Assembly: GCA_902518075.1 (NCBI GenBank)
Contig: CABYEX010000004.1
Coordinates: 1 to 64,000, forward strand
Length of the DNA: 64,000 nucleotides
DNA from: Halieaceae bacterium
GTDB lineage: Bacteria > Pseudomonadota > Gammaproteobacteria > Pseudomonadales > Halieaceae
Reading direction: 5' to 3'
Made by a program: the position numbers and the translations under genes. The notes under the pieces were generated by a model. It had not been told where the DNA came from. It saw nothing but the letters and a program-made list of their open reading frames with translations, and did no database searches. Below are positions 55,108 to 63,513 of this stretch, one piece after another; positions within the stretch are counted from its first letter, which is position 1; each line of letters begins with the position of its first letter.

Positions 55108-57480
55108 GTGAGCCAACAGCTTCTTCAACCGATACCGCGTCCAAAACTGCTGGTACTGGCCGTTGTAACAGCACTTAGCTCAGCGCCGCTCAGCGCCGAG
55201 CGCTTGCTAGAAGAAACTGTGATTGCGGATATGGATTGGGAGCCCCTGCGGGCCATTCCACTGAATGAACAAGACCGGGTATGCCGACAGTGCGGTGGTC
55301 GCTTTGCCGATCCACTCGCCGGCGTTGACCTCAACCAGTCACCCACTGAAGCCGACCTTGAGGTATATGCGGATGATACCGAGGTGACAGAGGGAGAGCT
55401 GCTGTTCGAGGGCAATGTCTCGCTGAAACAGGGTTATCGTCAGGTCACTGCCGATCAGGTGATCGCGGACCGGGCTCGAGAAACGGCTACCGCCAATGGC
55501 AACGTTGTTTTCCGAGAGCCCGGCATTTTGATTCGCGGATCCCGCATTGATTACAACAGCCAATCAGAAGAAGCGACCGTAACCGACGCGCGTTACGTCA
55601 TTCACGATCGGCGAATGGTCGGCTCAGCGGTTCAGCTCAAGCGCCTGGGAAACGGCGAAATCGCGATTGACGACGGTCGTATGACGTACTGCAGCCCCGA
55701 GGATCCCGAATGGGTACTGCACGCGGACGAGCTTGAAATCGATCCAGGGAGCGGCGATGCGCAGGCCTGGGGCGCCAAGCTGAAGGTGGCTGGCGTGCCG
55801 GTGATGTACCTGCCATGGATTCGCTTCCCGGTTGATTCCCGCCGCAAAACTGGCTTGCTGTTTCCTGATATCGGCAGCGATACGCGGGGTGGCGTTGATA
55901 TTACGGCGCCGATCTACCTCAACCTTGCACCCAACTACGATCTGCTCTACCGCCCTCGGTACATCCAGGAGCGTGGCCTCCTCCATCAAGGAAAATTCCG
56001 CTGGCTAAGCGACAATATGGGCTACTGGGAGCTCGACGGTGGCTGGACCGGTGATGACAGCAAGTATGAAGACAATTTCCCGCTAGACGATGGTTCGAGA
56101 TGGCTAGTCGGCGCACAGCACAAAGGTCAATATGGGGAAAACTGGTACACACGTGTCAACTTCACGCGCGTGAGCGACACCGAATATCTCCGCGACCTCA
56201 ATAACAGCAATCTTAGCGCTCAACGAGAAACCGCTTTACAACAGCTGGCGAGGATAGGTTGGACCAATGATCAATGGCAGATCACGTTAGACTTCGAGCA
56301 GTTTCAGTCCATTGCTGAAGACATCGCCGAGGACTACCGCAAACTCCCGCAGATGACAGCGCACTGGGTGGGCAATCGGGAGTGGGCGGGCCTGACTCCT
56401 ATTTTCCTGAGCGAGTTGTCGCATTTTGATAGCGACATCGAACGTGTTACCGGCCAACGCCTGTATAACGAATTCGGGCTGACCAAGCCCATGAATTGGA
56501 CCGCGGGGTTTTTGCAGCCAACAATTAAGTATCGATCCGTGACTTATAAACTCAACCGGCCGTTTACTGACATCGAAAATTCGCCCAACGCGGGTTCTCT
56601 GATGGCGAGCCTTGATGGGGGTTTGATATTTGAGCGGCAGACCAAATTATTTGGCCAGTCCATGACCCAGACGTTGGAACCCCGAGTGTATTATCTCTAT
56701 AGCAAATATGAAGAGCAGATTTTTCAGCCCGATTTTGACACTGCCGAACTAACCTTTAGCTACGGGCAACTTTTTCGCGATACACGCTTCTCTGGAAACG
56801 ACCGGCTTGATGATGCAAATCAACTCTCGGTTGGCGTGACAAGTCGATACTTCGACAACGAGACTGGCGAAGAAAAGCTGAGCGTCAGTCTGGGCCAAAT
56901 ATACTACTTCCGCGACCGAGAAGTTCGGCTCAACGCCCTTGATCCCGAGCTCGTGGAAAACACGTCGCCTTTGGCGGGCGAATTCTCTTGGTCGCCCAAC
57001 CCACAATGGCAATTGCGGGCCAGCGCGCTTTACGACACCAACGACAATACTTTTGATGCTGCGAGCGCACAGGCCACCTACTTCCCTTGGTCTGGGGCGG
57101 TACTGAGTGCCGGTTACACGTTACGAGAACCACCGCCGTCACTGTTGGAAAGGCCGGTGACGGAGCAGGCTAACGTTTCGGCTTACGCTCCAATTACTGA
57201 CCACTGGAGTGTGTTTGGCGCACTGGAGTATTCTCTTGAAGGGTCTACAGCGGTAGAAGACATGGTTGGCTTTGAGTATGACAACTGCTGCTGGCGTCTT
57301 CGAGTCCTGTATATGCGCTACATAGACACCGAACGCGGTGAAATACCGAATTTCAGCGACCCCAACCTCAACCGCGAAAACGCGATTCAGGTGCAATTCC
57401 TGCTCAAGGGTATGGGTGGTTTTGGTGGCAGGGTCGATAACCTTCTGAAAGACATGATCCGCGGGTTCGCAGATCGCTAG
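55108..57480 (+). CDS. lptD: LPS-assembly protein LptD
   Basis: LptD is the outer-membrane barrel that inserts lipopolysaccharide. The 790-residue product has a signal peptide, a jellyroll (OstA-like) domain with LFEGNVSLKQGYRQVTADQV, and a large C-terminal barrel. Conserved Cys occur near the N-terminus (CRQCGGRF) and as a CC pair near the end (DNCCWRLRVLYM), the known disulphide set that DsbA/DsbC must form; dsbD lies in this window. The start is GTG 55108. SurA, which helps fold LptD, follows. Confidence 0.95.
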   Translation: MSQQLLQPIPRPKLLVLAVVTALSSAPLSAERLLEETVIADMDWEPLRAIPLNEQDRVCRQCGGRFADPLAGVDLNQSPTEADLEVYADDTEVTEGELLFEGNVSLKQGYRQVTADQVIADRARETATANGNVVFREPGILIRGSRIDYNSQSEEATVTDARYVIHDRRMVGSAVQLKRLGNGEIAIDDGRMTYCSPEDPEWVLHADELEIDPGSGDAQAWGAKLKVAGVPVMYLPWIRFPVDSRRKTGLLFPDIGSDTRGGVDITAPIYLNLAPNYDLLYRPRYIQERGLLHQGKFRWLSDNMGYWELDGGWTGDDSKYEDNFPLDDGSRWLVGAQHKGQYGENWYTRVNFTRVSDTEYLRDLNNSNLSAQRETALQQLARIGWTNDQWQITLDFEQFQSIAEDIAEDYRKLPQMTAHWVGNREWAGLTPIFLSELSHFDSDIERVTGQRLYNEFGLTKPMNWTAGFLQPTIKYRSVTYKLNRPFTDIENSPNAGSLMASLDGGLIFERQTKLFGQSMTQTLEPRVYYLYSKYEEQIFQPDFDTAELTFSYGQLFRDTRFSGNDRLDDANQLSVGVTSRYFDNETGEEKLSVSLGQIYYFRDREVRLNALDPELVENTSPLAGEFSWSPNPQWQLRASALYDTNDNTFDAASAQATYFPWSGAVLSAGYTLREPPPSLLERPVTEQANVSAYAPITDHWSVFGALEYSLEGSTAVEDMVGFEYDNCCWRLRVLYMRYIDTERGEIPNFSDPNLNRENAIQVQFLLKGMGGFGGRVDNLLKDMIRGFADR

Positions 57481-57812
57481 AATGAATTGCGCAGTGCGCC
57501 TTGCTGTTCGACCCCGGCTTTTGATTGATCAAGTAGAGAAGAAGGGCCACACAGTGGCCCCAGACCAGAGGCATCCGGGTTTTCATGCCTTGTGATGACT
57601 AACTCGAATATACCTGGCTAGGTGAGGTGCACTTGCCCAGGCGTACTTAAGTAGGTGTTTTGGACTAGGTGTATGAGGCTTAGCGCCAATATCTGGGCAA
57701 GCATCGCAACTCAGCAAGTATTGGCGTTGTGTCGGTGAGAAACTTTTGATGCTTTCACCCACAACATCTATAGTCCATAGCCTGTCTAGACAACCTGGAA
57801 AAGAGTTCCAAT
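57481..57812. other. Intergenic region between lptD and surA
   Basis: This 332-base spacer separates two genes that are usually adjacent. It contains a hairpin GGGCCAC-ACA-GTGGCCC at 57544-57560, an inverted repeat CGCCAATA (57684-57691) with TATTGGCG (57719-57726), and a good promoter just before surA. A 96-codon - strand frame (57583-57873) overlaps surA and has no support. No RNA gene is evident. Confidence 0.55.
57746..57774 (+). promoter_or_regulatory. Sigma-70-type promoter for surA
   Basis: TTGATG (57746-57751) and TATAGT (57769-57774) are separated by 17 bases, close to consensus. The predicted start near 57781 would leave a leader of about 30 bases before ATG 57813. An 8-base inverted repeat ends 20 bases upstream of the -35 box. 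Confidence 0.6.
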
Positions 57813-59114
57813 ATGCTTTGCAGAATGACCACACCTCGTGAACGATCAGCTCTGGCAGTTTTGTCAGCTCCATTGTTTGCTTTGTTTTTCTGGCCTTCCC
57901 TAGCGTCGGCCCAAGTCGAGATGCTAGATCAGGTAGTCGCGATCGTTGACGACGATATTATCCTAGCCAGCGAGCTGCAGGAGCGGGTGCAAGGCGTGAG
58001 AAGTACTATGGAGTCTCGTGGCGTTGAGATGCCCTCTGACGATGTGCTGATTCGCGAGACGCTCGATCGTTTGATACTTGACAGCATCCAGCTCCAGCTG
58101 GCAAACCGTTACGGTGTGCGTATTCCAGATCAGCAACTCGATGAGGCAATGTCTCGGCTCGCGCGGCAAAACGGTCTGGCGCTGGAGCAGTTCCGCATTG
58201 CACTCGAACAATCTGGTCAGAGTTATGCCGCGGCCCGGGAGGGCCTGCGGGACGATCTCGCGATTCAACGAGTCCAACAGGGCAACGTAATGCGAAATAT
58301 CAATATCTCGGAACAAGAGATCGATAACTTTCTCACCACTGAGGAAGGTGAAGCCATGACCCAACCTGAATACCAGGTGGTACAGGCCTTGCTTTCGGTC
58401 AGCCGAGGTGAAGACGCCTCAGAAATCGCTGCTAAAGAGGCCTATATCAACAAAGTGCTGAGCAACATTCAATCAGGCCAACCTTTTGAGCAGGCAGTCA
58501 GTGGCACTGAACCTTACGCCTTTGCCGGGGGCGATCTCGGTTGGCGCAAGCTTGGCGACATACCCAGCATGTTCGCCGATGTTGTGCCGACATTGGCTGT
58601 CGGTGAGGTGACCAAAGTGCGCTCATCTTCTGGACTTCATTTAATTTACCTAGCCGATTCAGTCGGTGGCGAACAGTTGGTTCGCCAGACAGATGTTCGG
58701 CATATTCTCGTTAAACCGACTGAGGTGCTGAATGAACAAGCGGCAGAAGACCTCGTCGTTAAACTCAGGGCACGCATAGCGGCGGGGGAGCAGTTTGGTG
58801 AACTCGCACGTCAGTATTCAGATGACATTGGCTCGGCGGCGGAGGGCGGTGAACTGGGCTGGACAAACCCCGGCCAGATGGTGCCAGAGTTCGAAGCCAC
58901 GATGGCAGGCACAGCTGAAGGCTCGATTAGCCAGCCTTTCCGCAGCGAATTCGGATGGCATATTCTGGAAGTTAAAGCCCGCCGGGACAAAGACTTCTCG
59001 GGGGAGCTTCGACGCAATCAGGTGGCAGGGTATATCCGCGAGCAAAAATATCAGGAGGAGCTGGATGCCTGGCTCCGAAAAATTCGCGAAGAAGCTTTCG
59101 TCGACATCAAATGA
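57813..59114 (+). CDS. surA: Periplasmic chaperone and peptidyl-prolyl isomerase SurA
   Basis: SurA folds outer-membrane barrels, LptD among them. The 433-residue product has a signal peptide (LASAQ), an N-terminal chaperone domain beginning EMLDQVVAIVDDDIILASEL, and two parvulin domains (about 175-275 and 285-385), the second with DVRHILVKPTE and LARQYSDDIGSAAEGGELGW. An ATG four codons downstream is an alternative start. It overlaps pdxA by ATGA and carries its own promoter. Confidence 0.95.
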   Translation: MLCRMTTPRERSALAVLSAPLFALFFWPSLASAQVEMLDQVVAIVDDDIILASELQERVQGVRSTMESRGVEMPSDDVLIRETLDRLILDSIQLQLANRYGVRIPDQQLDEAMSRLARQNGLALEQFRIALEQSGQSYAAAREGLRDDLAIQRVQQGNVMRNINISEQEIDNFLTTEEGEAMTQPEYQVVQALLSVSRGEDASEIAAKEAYINKVLSNIQSGQPFEQAVSGTEPYAFAGGDLGWRKLGDIPSMFADVVPTLAVGEVTKVRSSSGLHLIYLADSVGGEQLVRQTDVRHILVKPTEVLNEQAAEDLVVKLRARIAAGEQFGELARQYSDDIGSAAEGGELGWTNPGQMVPEFEATMAGTAEGSISQPFRSEFGWHILEVKARRDKDFSGELRRNQVAGYIREQKYQEELDAWLRKIREEAFVDIK

Positions 59115-60100
59115 CCCCCCGCCTTGTCATCACCACGGGTGAGTCGGCAGGTATTGGGCCAGATATTGTTCTAGCCAGCGCAGGTGCCGCCTGGCCTGCC
59201 CAGCTGGTGGCAGTGGGCTGCATAGAATCCCTTGCAGTCCGTAATCAAGCACTGGACCTAGACGTATCTTTAGTGCCCTATACGAGTGGACAGAGGGCAA
59301 CGGAACACCGTGCCAATACCCTACCTGTCATTAATATCCCGTTGAACAAGCCTTGCACACCCGCGCTTCTCAATCCGGACAACGCGGGCCAGGTGCTGGC
59401 ACAGTTGGAGCTGGCGACTGAACTCTGTCACGCTCAAGAGTGCCATGCGATGGTGACCGCGCCCGTACACAAAGGGATCATCAATACCGCCGGTATCCCG
59501 TTTTCCGGACACACCGAGTTTTTGGCCAACCAAACAAACGCTGACGCCCCAGTAATGCTGTTGACTGCAGGGGCACTCAAGGTCGCGCTCGCGACCACGC
59601 ATTTACCATTGAGTGCGGTGCCGGACGCGATTACCCCTAGCAGTCTGGAACGGTCGCTTCGGGTGCTGGCAAGAGGGCTTAGATCGTCCTTTGGTATATC
59701 TCACCCACGCATCACAGTACTGGGACTAAACCCCCACGCAGGTGAGAATGGCCACATGGGGAGTGAAGAGCTGGAAGTGATCGGCCCCGTCTGCGATTTA
59801 CTCAGAGCAGAGGGCCTGAGCATTAAAGGCCCCATATCGGCAGATACGGCGTTTAGTGCGGCGCAGCGAGCAACAACTGACGCTTATCTAGCGATGTTCC
59901 ATGACCAGGGTCTACCAATCATCAAGTCAGAGAGATTTGGCGAGATTGTGAATGTGACGCTGGGTCTGCCCATCATCCGGACCTCTGTAGACCATGGCAC
60001 TGCCCTATCACTCGCCGGGACGGGGCAGGCGGATGCAAGCAGCATGAAACAAGCGATAGAGATGGCCATTCAAATGTCCTCAACAACGCTAGCTCAATGA
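59111..60100 (+). CDS. pdxA: 4-hydroxythreonine-4-phosphate dehydrogenase
   Basis: PdxA acts in pyridoxal phosphate synthesis. The 329-residue product has TTGESAGIGPDIVL at the start, metal-binding PVHKGIINTAGIPFSGHTEF and FHDQGLPIIKSERFG near the end. It overlaps surA by four bases, the standard surA-pdxA pairing. RsmA and apaG, which normally follow, are absent here. Confidence 0.96.
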   Translation: MTPRLVITTGESAGIGPDIVLASAGAAWPAQLVAVGCIESLAVRNQALDLDVSLVPYTSGQRATEHRANTLPVINIPLNKPCTPALLNPDNAGQVLAQLELATELCHAQECHAMVTAPVHKGIINTAGIPFSGHTEFLANQTNADAPVMLLTAGALKVALATTHLPLSAVPDAITPSSLERSLRVLARGLRSSFGISHPRITVLGLNPHAGENGHMGSEELEVIGPVCDLLRAEGLSIKGPISADTAFSAAQRATTDAYLAMFHDQGLPIIKSERFGEIVNVTLGLPIIRTSVDHGTALSLAGTGQADASSMKQAIEMAIQMSSTTLAQ

Positions 60101-60180
60101 AGAGTTTTCTGGGCGACACCACCCCTTTTCCCAACCTGGTCAACAAAACCCACCTCGATGTGATCGAAGATCTCGGGTAG
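60097..60180 (+). CDS. Possible 27-residue ORF coupled to pdxA
   Basis: ATG 60097 overlaps the pdxA stop (ATGA) and runs 27 codons to TAG 60180. The product MKSFLGDTTPFPNLVNKTHL (first 20 residues) ends with an acidic stretch. Start-stop coupling is the only positive sign; codon choice is not informative at this length. It could be a small peptide gene, a decayed start of rsmA, or chance. It does not resemble the RsmA N-terminus. Confidence 0.2.
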   Translation: MKSFLGDTTPFPNLVNKTHLDVIEDLG

Positions 60181-60357
60181 CTAGGCTTCTACCGTCACCA
60201 GCTGCCAGTCCTGATTGGTTTCTTCGGACACATCGCCCTTGAGATTAGCGGAATAACGCACCACGCGGCCACCCAGGCGAGAGTAGGTAAACGGCTGCCG
60301 ACTAATAGTCCAAGGCTCATCTTCGGTGCACGAGGAGCCTGGCGAGGACTCATGCGA
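60181..60357 (-). pseudogene. Possible C-terminal gene remnant on the minus strand
   Basis: On the - strand a frame is open for 58 codons from just below a TAA at 60358-60360 to a TAG at 60181-60183, without ATG. Its translation looks protein-like: EDEPWTISRQPFTYSRLGG, then VVRYSANLKGDVSEE and NQDWQLVTVEA. A different - strand frame in the same place (60195-60404) has an ATG but an implausible composition. I infer the tail of a gene that lost its beginning. No family is recognised. Confidence 0.35.
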
Positions 60358-60436
60358 TTAGCGATACAGTTCGCAGGCTTAACCGACCCGCATCCGCGGT
60401 ACACTAAGCTTAGGATTCAGGAGCTTCTTTGGACCA

Positions 60437-62275
60437 ATGTCAGATATTAATTTTTCTTATTCCATAGGTTCGCCCCCTACCCTCGCAAGTGAATCCGCCC
60501 CGTTATGGAGCTTTAATAGCACTAAGGTGCTGCCCTGCATAGACAACACAGTCACCCTGCACAATTCCCGAAACAACCAAAGCATGTTGGTACAGAGCGA
60601 GGTGGCGCATGCGCTCAGTTTTTGCGCGCCATTCAGATCGATGGACGCACATCTGGAGCGCATTTTAGCGGCGATGCCGCCGCTCAGGGACAACCCAGAA
60701 GATGCGAGGAACATCCTCATAAGCATCCGAGACGCGGGATTTTTAGAACCCGCGGAGGCGGCCTGGCAGCGCCTTTGCGCGGACGTCACGCCGCACGAAT
60801 CGACTCCCGCACGCGTCTTTATTCTCACCTGTGATCGCCCGGAAGCGCTGAAGCGACTACTTGACAGTCTTTGTGACCGTCCAATCGACCCCGCCATCGA
60901 AAGCCTCTGGATAATCGACGATTCGAAGCAGGGGGAGTCGATTGGACGCAACACCGAGGTCATCGGGGCAATTAGAGGTCGAATTGCCGTACCCGTGCAT
61001 CATGTTGATGCCGCGATGCAACAGGTTCTGAATGACTACATGCTCACATCGGCACCTCAGCATCAGGCCAGCCTCTCGTTTTTGCTGGATGCCGACCGCT
61101 GGTCAGGGAAGCCCACCTACGGCAGAGCTCGCAATGTGAGCCTGCTGCTCAGCGTAGGCTTCCGCGCCTTAGTATTGGATGACGATATTCTCTTGCAGGC
61201 GATCGCCCCACCTTATGCGACACGCGGTCTTAAGTTGGATTCAGCAAGAGGCAGGGAAGCCGCGTTTTATGGGAGCTTTGAGGCGCTGGCACAGCACGCG
61301 CTCGATACAAACCACGATCCACTCACCCAATTACTTAGCAATGTTGGGCAATCGCTGGGCAACCTGATGCTTAACAATCTCGCAGTACCGGCGGACCTTG
61401 CCGGTTGGGATGGCGAGCTATTAAGCCGATATGGCGCTCAATCACCTGTGCTCCTCAATCAATGTGGATCATGGGGCGACCCCGGTACCGGGGACGCCAG
61501 CTGGATATTCTTTTTGCCCGAGCAAAGCATCAAAAGCCTCATCAGCTCGGAGCAGCCTCTCGACCACCTACTCGCCGTGCGCGCCAATTGGATGGGCTAT
61601 AGCGGACCAACGCTAACGGCCTATGGTTCCCTTTCGCAGCTTACGGGCTTTGATCACCGCACGTTGCTGCCCCCTTACTTCCCCGCCGGGCGGGGTGAGG
61701 ATGCACTGTTTGGCATCATGCTCCAGCGCGTGCAACCGAATTCTCTGGTACTAAGTGAGGGCTGGGCGGTCCGTCACGAACCGCTCGATAAAAGGGCGAA
61801 CCGCGGCGACCTAAAACCGCTCAGCGTTAAACCGGGCATGAATACGTTGGCAGATTGGCTGGGCCGTGAACCAGAAGAAGAAAAAGGCCTGACGCCAGCG
61901 CGGCGCCTGTTGAGCGTTAGTGACGATATCAAAAAGCTTGCCCAGTTGGAGATCGATGCGCTAGAGCGTTTGGTGGGTGAAAAGATTGCGAGCAAACGCA
62001 CCAGTTTATTGGCCCGTTGCACTGAACATTTAGAACAACTCTCAGGCATGGATATTTCAGCAAATGCGACCGCGTGGTCCGAATTTTTATCCCAGTCCCA
62101 AGCGGGGCTGATTGAGGCTTTACAGAGCCCAGAGCCAGCGCCCCTAGGTAGTCTCCTCGAAAGCGAATCCATAGCCACCGAGGCCTCCGTAAGAGATATG
62201 GGCGATCATTTTGCCGATGCATTGTCGGCATGGCCGGAAATTTGTGAGACAAGCAAAGACTTCAGGCCTTATTAG
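60437..62275 (+). CDS. Glycosyltransferase-like protein with PqqD/RRE-like N-terminus
   Basis: The 612-residue product has three parts. Residues about 30-115 (MLVQSEVAHALSFCAPFRSM then PEDARNILISIRDAGFLE) have the helix pattern of PqqD-like winged-helix or RiPP-recognition domains. Residues about 125-465 resemble a GT-A glycosyltransferase: RVFILTCDRPEALKRLL, ALVLDDDILL (DxD metal motif), GRGEDALFGIML (like the GED motif of GT2 enzymes) and AVRHEPLDK, whose His could bind metal. The last 130 residues are helical. No signal peptide or membrane helix is visible. AGGAG lies 14 bases before the ATG. It occupies the place where rsmA-apaG normally stands. Confidence 0.65.
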   Translation: MSDINFSYSIGSPPTLASESAPLWSFNSTKVLPCIDNTVTLHNSRNNQSMLVQSEVAHALSFCAPFRSMDAHLERILAAMPPLRDNPEDARNILISIRDAGFLEPAEAAWQRLCADVTPHESTPARVFILTCDRPEALKRLLDSLCDRPIDPAIESLWIIDDSKQGESIGRNTEVIGAIRGRIAVPVHHVDAAMQQVLNDYMLTSAPQHQASLSFLLDADRWSGKPTYGRARNVSLLLSVGFRALVLDDDILLQAIAPPYATRGLKLDSARGREAAFYGSFEALAQHALDTNHDPLTQLLSNVGQSLGNLMLNNLAVPADLAGWDGELLSRYGAQSPVLLNQCGSWGDPGTGDASWIFFLPEQSIKSLISSEQPLDHLLAVRANWMGYSGPTLTAYGSLSQLTGFDHRTLLPPYFPAGRGEDALFGIMLQRVQPNSLVLSEGWAVRHEPLDKRANRGDLKPLSVKPGMNTLADWLGREPEEEKGLTPARRLLSVSDDIKKLAQLEIDALERLVGEKIASKRTSLLARCTEHLEQLSGMDISANATAWSEFLSQSQAGLIEALQSPEPAPLGSLLESESIATEASVRDMGDHFADALSAWPEICETSKDFRPY

Positions 62276-62535
62276 GCGCTGAGACCTCTAAGACAAACTG
62301 ATCGGTTAGTTCGATGACCAGAGGCAGCGTTGACACGCGGGGATGAATACGGTGGATAGCCCAAGCGCTTACCGTTTTGGCCTTTGCACTCGGTTTTAGC
62401 TCTACGCTGGGAGTGCCGGTCTTTCTGTCAGCTCATTAGCCATGTTAGGCGCCGCTCGGATTTCTGGCGACGCCGGCCACTGCCCGACCCGAGGCAACAC
62501 AGTGCCTATCACTGACAGCACCCACAATGGTCATT

Positions 62536-63513
62536 TTAAGGCGCCTCCCCCGTGAGCTCGCGTGGCGCGCCCAGTGCCAAAAATCGATGCAATGCATCTT
62601 CTTCCCGTTCGATCAATTCCTTAGCGGTCTGCTTTAAATTTCGGATATTACCTCGCGAGGCATCGTCCATGTCATCGCTCGCGAAGTGCAATTGTGTTTG
62701 CACACGCAGATAGTGATCACCCAAAAACAAGCGCATTTGGTGATCCGCCGCCTTGGACGCGCCATCGAACATGCAATCCAGTAAGGACATAATCCACAAC
62801 GCGCTTCCCCAGCTCCTGGCCGCGTCGTAGGGGATTGGTCGGGTTAACTCACCTGTGCCCAAAGAGAGCATGGCGATGGGTTCATCGGGGAACAACTTAC
62901 AGGCCTCAGCGTAGGCCGACACGGCGGGTGAGTTGATGAATACTCCCCCGTCGATCAGCGTGGCGCTTTGTTCTGCCCACTTTAAATTGACGGGCTCAAA
63001 GTAGGTCGGCGCCGCCGAAGTTGCGCGCGACGCTTCGGCACACAGCAACTCGCTATGATCTGGATGCCAGCTTTTAAGGAATACCGTTTTACGGCGCTCA
63101 ATGTCGTAACTGGTGACCATCACCGGCGTACCGCAGTCACCCATCCTTTTATTCGCAAAGTATTTGTGGAGGACCTTCTCAAGTGCTTCATGGGAATAGG
63201 CCTCTTCGAGGAGCCCCCCCGCCGTTCGTAATTTGCGCCACATGGATCTCTCAAAGATTTGTGCACCATGCCGCTCATACAGTGCCACCATCCTTTTTGC
63301 GGCCAACAAAGATTCGCCCTGTTGATCCTGCAGGGACAACCCTAGAGCCAAAATGCCGCCCGTTGATGTGCCGACAATCAGGTCAAAGATCTCACACGCC
63401 GGCGCGCCCATTTGACGCTCGAGATGGGCCACCACTAGCGCAGGGATGATGCCTCGAATGCCTCCACCATCCAGGGACAGCACTCGCCTTACAAAGCGCT
63501 GCTGGTTAGCCAT
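62536..63513 (-). CDS. Patatin-like phospholipase (CapV-like)
   Basis: The 325-residue product has the patatin motifs in order: SLDGGGIRGIIPALVV (oxyanion loop), VGTSTGGILALGL (nucleophile Ser) and LIDGGVFINSP (catalytic Asp). The layout resembles CapV-type phospholipases as well as housekeeping patatins. There is no signal peptide, so it should act on the inner membrane from the cytoplasm. No cyclic-nucleotide synthase, ubiquitin-like or other CBASS gene lies within the window on either side, though only 487 bases are visible upstream of its start. Confidence 0.88.
   Translation of the reverse strand: MANQQRFVRRVLSLDGGGIRGIIPALVVAHLERQMGAPACEIFDLIVGTSTGGILALGLSLQDQQGESLLAAKRMVALYERHGAQIFERSMWRKLRTAGGLLEEAYSHEALEKVLHKYFANKRMGDCGTPVMVTSYDIERRKTVFLKSWHPDHSELLCAEASRATSAAPTYFEPVNLKWAEQSATLIDGGVFINSPAVSAYAEACKLFPDEPIAMLSLGTGELTRPIPYDAARSWGSALWIMSLLDCMFDGASKAADHQMRLFLGDHYLRVQTQLHFASDDMDDASRGNIRNLKQTAKELIEREEDALHRFLALGAPRELTGEAP

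Noticed and set aside
57583..57873. 96-codon frame antisense to the start of surA
   Set aside because: Overlaps a certain gene and a good promoter on the other strand; translation lacks protein-like texture.
62276..62535. Decayed membrane-protein fragment between the glycosyltransferase and patatin genes
   Set aside because: A short hydrophobic stretch is open on the + strand but is interrupted by stops in each frame and has no recognisable parent.
62536..63513. Complete CBASS operon
   Set aside because: No cyclase or ancillary gene is visible next to the patatin gene inside the window.
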